From: Austropuccinia psidii
Lineage: Eukaryota > Basidiomycota > Pucciniomycetes > Pucciniales > Sphaerophragmiaceae
Length of the DNA: 64,000 nucleotides
NCBI GenBank assembly: GCA_023105745.1
Contig: JALGQZ010000011.1
Coordinates: 16,087,975-16,151,974 of the forward strand
Direction of reading: 5' to 3'
Position 1 is the first letter of the stretch. Every line of letters begins with the position of its first letter. Below the pieces are notes generated by a model, which ran no database searches, was not told the DNA's origin, and saw only the letters and a program-made list of their open reading frames with translations. The position numbers and the translations under genes are program-made. Positions 57,943 through 64,000 of this stretch are shown piece by piece.

Positions 57943-60900
57943 CTATCGTAGGAATTGGAACATACTGAATAGCTTTCCCATCTTCTCTGGCTTGCAATTT
58001 GAATTTTCATTTTGTGGTGGCCTCAAACCCAAATCACTCTCTTCGTCAACAAAGGCATCATGTAAGCTGGGTGGTGGTGATTCGCTATGTAATGATTTTA
58101 CCTGCGCGGAGCCACAGGCAACATCAGCCTCAAATGAATCTGCACACCTGCTTGCCTCTTCCTTAATTCCTGGTTTGGCATTTGTTTCTACAGTTTTCCA
58201 AGGAAAGGAGCATGGTAAGAAAAGGCTGAAGGACCTCTTACAAAGATATATATTACATACGAGCCATATCTTCATTCAAAGCAATCACTGGAGCCCTTTC
58301 GTCGTGCTTTACTGATCCAAGTGGAGAATCCTTTGAGCTTACAGAAATAGGCTTTGTCATTGCTGAAGCAGGAGAAGTGTTTTGCAATGTTGATTCAGGT
58401 GGCGATTTCTGAGGAATAGATGTGGGCATACTGGGCTGCATTCTGGGATGCCGTTCTTGAGCAAGGATTAAGAATGGATTTGATGCAAAATTTTGATACG
58501 ATTCCTCACTTGAAGACTGTCTGGCAGCAGATTCTGAAATCGGTAATGGTTTGCCCACGGTTGCAATGGTATTTTGCAAGACAGGTGGAGCATCTGTGGG
58601 GGTATGTTTCTGTAAAGGGGCAATACGTCTGATTGGCAAAACAGGGTGGACTGCATTGATTGCCGAGTCTTTTGAGCTGTGTGTGGAGGAACTTGGTGGT
58701 GGGACTGAGGTAGCATCCTGTGGGCATTTAGTAGAGGAATCAGTGAGGTTTTCATTTGGCTGCTGTGAGTCTGACTCCAATTGTGGTCCATAATCGCCTA
58801 GGAAGTCAGATAAAATTTTTTGAGCAGCTTCTAATTCCTCATCTTCAGGTGAGCGTGCAACTTTTTTTGCGTCGCAGACCTGGGTTGTTGGAAGTTTTGA
58901 TTCTCCTGACGTTTCGCATCCATGAGAGCCTAAACCTTTTCTTGCATTTTCAGGAAGATAAGTGGACGTGGCTTGAGGCTGTTTCAGAGGTGGGGCACTG
59001 ATGGATTCCATACTTTGAGCTTGGTTGGTGTGCTCCAAAGTAGTAAATCGGACCTTCTTTTCAAGTTTCTGTAATGGAGCATCTGTAGGCTTTTTGCTTT
59101 CTGTATAATTATGATAGTCATTGATATTATGTAAGTGATTAAACTTGACAACAGGTCAGAGGAACGTACCAAAAGTGTGCTTTTGTTTAGCATCGAGAGT
59201 GATTTCATTGAAAGGCAATGCAGGTTTTGAAGGGGGGGGTGATGCAGAAAGACTGGATATCTTGGTAGTGGTGCTAGGAGGCATAATTCCTAGGTCGGAA
59301 AGCTGAAATAAAAAGGGTTTTGAATTCGACAAGGTCATACTATTATTTTTTGGTGGAAGTATCATTGGCTTGGACAGGGAGAGGATTGTGGAAGCAGCAC
59401 ATTCCATATTTTCTGAGGGTGTGGAAGGAGTGAAACTGGATTCTTTATATTGAGTGGAGGTGACTTCTGAAATTGGTGTAGTGAAATGAAAGCTTTCTTG
59501 AGAAGGCAAGGTTGGGTTTAAAGGGGGAGGGCTCAGCACAATGGCCTTTGGTGTTTCGTTAATGTTAAAGGATTGGGTGGGCTTGACACTGGATGTATTA
59601 GCCTGACTAAGGCTTTCTGGTAGGGTTGTGGAGGGCATCGAGGATGGCGTAATCGGGTTAGTAGCATTCACTGTACACGTCAATGGTTTAGGAGTAGTAG
59701 AAGTGGATTCATGCGATTGACTGGGTACAACTTTGGAAATCGATGAAGGAGTGAGATCAAAAGTTTTTTTAGAAAAAATGGATGGTTGCAAAGGGGTCGA
59801 AATCTGGGAAGTTTTTGGTATCTCGTTGGAGGAGTCAAGAAGTATGACATTGGATTCATCATTTTTGTTGGATAGGGGTTTAGGATTCGAAGAATATTTT
59901 TCTGTTGTGATAGTGGATCGCTTTGAGGATTCAGTAATCATATTAATGGTACTTGCAGCACTGTTGGAGAGGTTATGGGGAGGGAAGCTGTATTCATGGC
60001 ATTGACTGGATGCAGCTTCTGAAATCTTTATGGCAGTCGTATCAACGGTTTCTTGGGAAGGAACGTTACAGCCAGCAGGGGTTGATAGTTCATTGATGAT
60101 TTTAGGAGTCGTAAAGCTGTGGCGATTATCGCATTGACTAAATGGGGGGTTTGGAATTGATGAAAAATTTGAACTGGAGTTTTCTTTGTTGTGGCTAAGT
60201 GGTTGATGGAATAGAAATTTGCAATGTGGGACTTTTGTTGTTCCTTGACCTGGAGGGCAAGTACTTGTACTTGGAAAATCATTTAAAGTTGTGTGAGTAG
60301 ACTGATTTGGGAATGTCGAAGTAGTTGGAAATTGAAAGTTCTCTGGTGGACTTTGCTGATACCAAATGTGACGGGATTCTTGTCTTCTGAATTGAGCTGG
60401 CGTAGGTACGGAGGAGGTGGGAAACATTGGTGTTCCAGATAAAATGGTGTTGGATAATGGTGTGTGATGGTTCCAATAATGTGAGTAATCAAATGGCTTT
60501 GGGCCACCTCTTTCATGAAATTGAATATTCGAAGAAGGTGGCAAGGAGTTCTTTGTTGGTTGAGATTTTGCTGGCTGTCTAGTTTGGGAGAATGGCGAGT
60601 AATCAAGATGAGTTGAAGTGCCCTGTGGTTGGGCAGTATGAGGAGGGCCTGTAGGATATAATGGAATAGGCGTAGGCGTTAAAAGGGGTCCAGGTTGCTG
60701 AAAATGATAATAGAAAGCATCAGCCAGCTGACTTGGTCGAATCAAACCAACTTTTCATACCATACCACTCACATAGACATGGAATGATTGCCCGTCATTT
60801 TGCTTTTTCTGAATACTTTGGGAAGTGTGGGTGAATGGTGAATACTCATTAAACATTGAGTGTTTATAGAGCTCTGTTGTACCCGAAGGCAGAATTGGTG

Positions 60901-63241
60901 AGTCATTACATTTTGGAGGCTGATAAGTGCTTCTCAACTGTGAGTACGCTGTATAATTCAAACCAGGGGCACTATTATTGGGCAGAGGAAACGGTATTGC
61001 TGCAGGTACAAAACAAGCGCTTGGATCCTAAAACCAATCATTAAAGTAAGATTTCCTTGGTCAACTGTTTCAATATGTGCAATAACTCACTAATGCCGAT
61101 GAAACACCCATGGGCTTCGATTCCTTTCTGCGGTGGTAAGTCGTAGGCAATTGGTCTCCATCTGAAGAGACATGATCAGTAATGTGAAATTAAATCCAAA
61201 AATGATAAAAAATAAATACATACCATTATCAGATGAGTCAGGTTTTCCTTGCTCATACCCTTTCTCAGCAAATTCCAGATCATCAGAGTCAACACATGCA
61301 CTTGGAGGCTTAAAAAAACGTGGCTTTGGAGTCTGTAATTTAGAGTAACCCAATCAGCAGCTAAACTATTGTCAACAAGACATATGACTTACAGCCTGAT
61401 CATGTTGCTGCTGGTGTTGTTGCAACGGTTTCCAGGGCTGAGTTGGCCTATATGCATATTCATATCCAACACCATATAAATCATGAATTGGAGTCGGAGA
61501 ACTTTCATGGTGAAAATTGTTCTTTTGCTTGCGCGGATGGATTTTGGCAGCATGGGTTCCTGTATGGTGGAGGGAAGGACTAGCTCTCTATGAAGGTTGT
61601 AAATAGTTAGTCAAGTTTAAAATGTTCTCCAAAGCTTTCAAAAATTTAACCAACCAATATTGGCCTTTTTTTGTCAGTCAAAGAATGCTGTTCTCTTGTT
61701 ATTTTTGTACTACATGGATGGGGCTCAACAAAATCAACCCGACAGGTAGACTTGCGAACAGATTCAGAGGCATGTTTTGTATGTAAGTGGTGCTTCTTGC
61801 AAGGCTTATCATCGTACAATATGTCCTCAGGGGCTGAATAGATTTCTTCTGAGACTGTTTCCATATCAGTTTCACTAGACCTACTACGCTGTGAGTTGTT
61901 TGACAGACTGGAGTGGCTGAATAACTTGCTTGAGTCACTTCTGCATGACAGGCTTGATTCACTGTTGGTCTGACTTGAGCAATGATCACTCGATGCAGTG
62001 GACTGATCCTGAGAGTCATTCGAAAGGTTCGAGCTGGATGATGAATCACTAGACACGTAGATAGACTGAGAAGGTTTCACATTCTTCAGTGGTGAGGGCC
62101 TTTGTTTTTTCTTAGGTGATATTTGCTTTTTGACATTGCGTGAGTGTAATTTTGTCCGCTTCAGTGAAGATGATGGAACTTGGGTCGCCTCTTGTGAACA
62201 TGTACCATGAGAAGCTGAATTGGCTTTAGAAGACGCTTGTGAGTGGCCTCGAGGAACAGCTTTCTTTGTTGTGGTGGAGGTGGCCTTTGACTTTTTCTTA
62301 GAGCTTTTGGGCTCCTCCACAATGTCTTCTTCATGTGGACATGATCCCATTTTTCTTTTGGTAGGGTATACAGTGCTTGAAGATCGTGGGCGTCCTCGAG
62401 CAGATGTTTTATCTGATTGATGTTGATTTAATGCTGGTGATTGCCTTCGAGTAGCTGCTGGTGATCTTCCTCGACTAGTGGTAGCTACTGGTGATCGGCC
62501 CTGACTGATAGCTACTGGTGATTGACCTTTACTTGTAGCAGCTGGTTTTCCTCGAGTAGTCTTAGCTGCCTGTGATTGGCTTCGACTAGTGGCTGCTGAT
62601 CGGCCTCGAGTAGGAATGGCTGCTGATCGGCCTCGAGTAGGAATGGCTGCTGATCGGCCTCGAGTAGTCTTAGCTGCCGGGGATCGGCCTTGATTAGTGG
62701 CACCTACTGGTGATCGGCCTCGAGGAGTCTTAGGTGCTGGTGATCGGCCTCGAGGAGTCTTAGGTGCTGGCAATCGGCCTCGAGGAGTCTTAGGTGCTGG
62801 CAATCGGCCTCGACTGATGACAGCTGGTGATTGGCCTCGAGTAGTAGCAGTTGATTTCCCTTGACTATGGTTTGTCGATCTGGAGTGCCTAGGGGAAACA
62901 GAATTGTTATGTCTTTTTGAAACAGGTGAGGGTGATGACTTTGAATGTTTTCGCTTAGATGAATGATGACTATTGGAAGAAGTTGATTTACGGCCTATTT
63001 TCAAACATCACAGCAAATGTAAGAAAGAGCCTAGACATTTTCAAAGAGAAAAGAGTTGAAATTACTAACTTTTTTGCATATTCTTTGCCATTTCCCGTAA
63101 TTCTTGAACTTTGACTTTATTCGGGATCACAATGTGTGGGTCATTTCGATAAAGGTAATCAAGAAGATCCGCTTTATGCAACGATGGCAGGAATGGATCA
63201 AATTTTCCATCGATATTGCCAGTGGTTTTTGACTTCCTCAT
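57943..63241 (-). CDS. Host gene of nine exons: 1594-residue Ser/Pro/Arg-rich protein of unknown function
   Basis: Exons (minus): 63241-63070, 62994-61655, 61587-61393, 61332-61224, 61161-61091, 61027-60773, 60727-59170, 59100-58261, 58187-57943. All eight introns (45-75 bp) are GT-AG and the exons sum to 4785 nt, exactly in frame. The start ATG has A at -3 and an in-frame TGA about 25 nt upstream. Residues 1-60 hold two likely helices (KADLLDYLYRND, VKVQELREMAKN), faintly like a SAP/HeH fold. Exon 2 is basic, with RGRSPA repeats, KKKSK and KKQISPKKKQR nuclear-localisation-like clusters and a Ser/Asp tract. Exons 3-6 are Gln/His/Pro-rich, exons 7-8 Ser/Thr/Pro-rich and mostly disordered. A nuclear role is an inference. 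The smallest intron (60772-60728, 45 bp) removes an in-frame TGA and is the least certain. No family recognised. Confidence 0.8.
62460..62850 (-). repeat. In-frame 30-bp minisatellite in host gene exon 2
   Basis: Tandem units of about 30 bp encode ten-residue repeats of the type TPRGRSPAPK. The copies at roughly 62710-62815 are almost identical (cctcgaggagtcttaggtgc core), while those at 62460-62700 are more diverged (TTRGRSAAIP, TSRGRSPAAT). The period is a multiple of three, so copy-number change keeps the frame. Near-identity of neighbours points to recent expansion or conversion. Confidence 0.85.
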
Positions 63242-63836
63242 TGTTGATATTCTTGAGAAGTGTAATCATGAAGGCCAAAAAAAATAAAGATGAAGAAGCA
63301 AGCTTTTTCATGCATCGGGGTAGAGGTTTAAAAAAATAAAGCAAGACAAATAGCAGAGAGCAGAGTGAAAGGTAACCTCTCAAAAAAAGAAAAGGAAATA
63401 TTCCAGAAACTATAATTGAATAATCAAAATGAATTGGGGTAATTCCCCAACCACCACGCAATTCAGTTCATCTAAACTGTACCGTAAAAACTTATTTTCA
63501 ACATTTTCTTTCTTGTCTTTGCACTTACGTCTTCTTCAATAAAGGAAAAGCGCTTGGATCATCTGCAAGAAGCCCATTCAAGTCTATTTTCTTTGTCAAA
63601 AATGTTCCTATTCCTATGTATCGCAAGAGACCTGCAGGGGTTTGTCATGTTTCCTTAATTGAAAATTAACTTTTTCATTAGTATCAATATCTGATTCATA
63701 ACCTTTTTTGACTGCAGGATTCCAGGCGAAAACAAATGTCATTTAAAATTTTCAGTTTTGCTTCTTTGGTTTGAACATCCTTACTTTTTGCATTTTTTTA
63801 TCATTTAGTTTTAATTCATTTTATCAAGAGCTACCG
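63242..63836. promoter_or_regulatory. Intergenic region between divergent host genes
   Basis: About 600 bp between the start of the minus-strand gene (63241) and the presumed plus-strand gene (63837). It must hold the promoter of the former and possibly both. No individual box could be assigned with confidence. The poly-T tract ending CATTTAG (63792-63808) could instead be the end of an intron of the plus-strand gene. Confidence 0.45.
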
Positions 63837-64000
63837 ATGAAACGTCGACGTCGTATCTCGCCAGATAGCCAAGGGGGAAATGGAGACCCCATCAAGGATT
63901 TCTCGCCCAAACGTAAAAATCGCAAAGTGCTTTTGACTACAACAAAAAACACCACAAAACCGCCTACAAAGCATGGTCCCAAATCTGGCAGGCGTAGGAG
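63837..64000 (+). CDS. Start of a plus-strand gene, truncated by window end; basic protein
   Basis: Open for 54 codons to the end of the window. It begins MKRRRRISPDSQGG, followed by SPKRKNRKVL and further Lys/Arg clusters, which look like nuclear localisation signals. The frame is also open upstream of the ATG, and a TTTTTTTATCATTTAG acceptor-like site lies just before it, so the ATG may be internal to a second exon. Its base composition is less AT-rich than the spacer. Function cannot be named. Confidence 0.5.
   Translation, partial: MKRRRRISPDSQGGNGDPIKDFSPKRKNRKVLLTTTKNTTKPPTKHGPKSGRRR

Overview
The window is eukaryotic nuclear DNA from what looks like a rust fungus (Pucciniales). Evidence for this is short GT-AG introns of 45-75 bp in the one intact host gene, AT-rich DNA packed with chromodomain-type Ty3 (Metaviridae) LTR retrotransposons, and a gag at the left edge whose sequence resembles, from memory, the very abundant gag proteins of Austropuccinia psidii. 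The species call is an inference and was not checked by any search. No rRNA, tRNA, CRISPR or bacterial-type operon was seen.

Layout. Bases 1-2921 are the 5' part of a minus-strand retrotransposon (element 1: broken gag plus 5' LTR). Bases 2922-5290 hold low-complexity DNA and a GGCC-rich block without a credible gene. From 5291 to 56187 the window is one nested stack of retrotransposons. An LTR at 5483-6916 is shared by a truncated copy (A') and a decayed minus-strand copy (A, 6917-13671). To the right lies a very old minus-strand element F (13672-15094 and 18229-19631), split by a solo LTR (S2, 15095-18228). Minus-strand element C follows (3' LTR 19632-21781, internal parts 21782-22191 and 34354-38302). 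C is split by an inverted solo LTR (S1), which is itself split by the nearly complete minus-strand element B (24028-34295). C is also cut by plus-strand element D (from 38303), which is split by the youngest, nearly intact minus-strand element E (41351-52036). Four pairs of 5-bp target-site duplications (CAGAC, TTCAT, CTAAC, ACCAT) give the order of events: F, then C and S2, then S1 and D inside C, then B inside S1 and E inside D.

The elements fall into two LTR families: TGTCAGCC...CTGACA (element 1, A, A', D, S2) and TGTGAGCC...TTACA (B, C, E, S1). A, B, C, D and E, as far as each survives, encode a CCHC gag, aspartic protease, reverse transcriptase, RNase H and integrase, with a chromodomain where the 3' end remains. 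E has only two nonsense codons in a 1932-codon gag-pol frame. B has a frameshift in the reverse transcriptase. A, C, D and F are pseudogenes or truncated.

The most interesting signal is at the 5' end of the coding region in B, D and E. A second protein frame, with a conserved Gly-Trp-(Asn/Ser)-Pro motif, overlaps the gag-pol frame for about 450-670 nt, always one base ahead of it. In E it ends beside a TTTCCCAAAG string that has the form of a -1 slippery site. The elements also share a primer-binding-site block that would fit a tRNA with a C discriminator base (possibly tRNA-Pro). Copies A and D share a 550-bp intron-like segment in the 5' leader.

The stack ends abruptly at 56187. After about 1.4 kb of AT-rich repeat comes a host gene on the minus strand (57943-63241), for which nine exons and eight introns give an uninterrupted 1594-residue Ser/Pro/Arg-rich protein of unknown function. 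A second gene starts divergently near 63837 on the plus strand and runs off the window.
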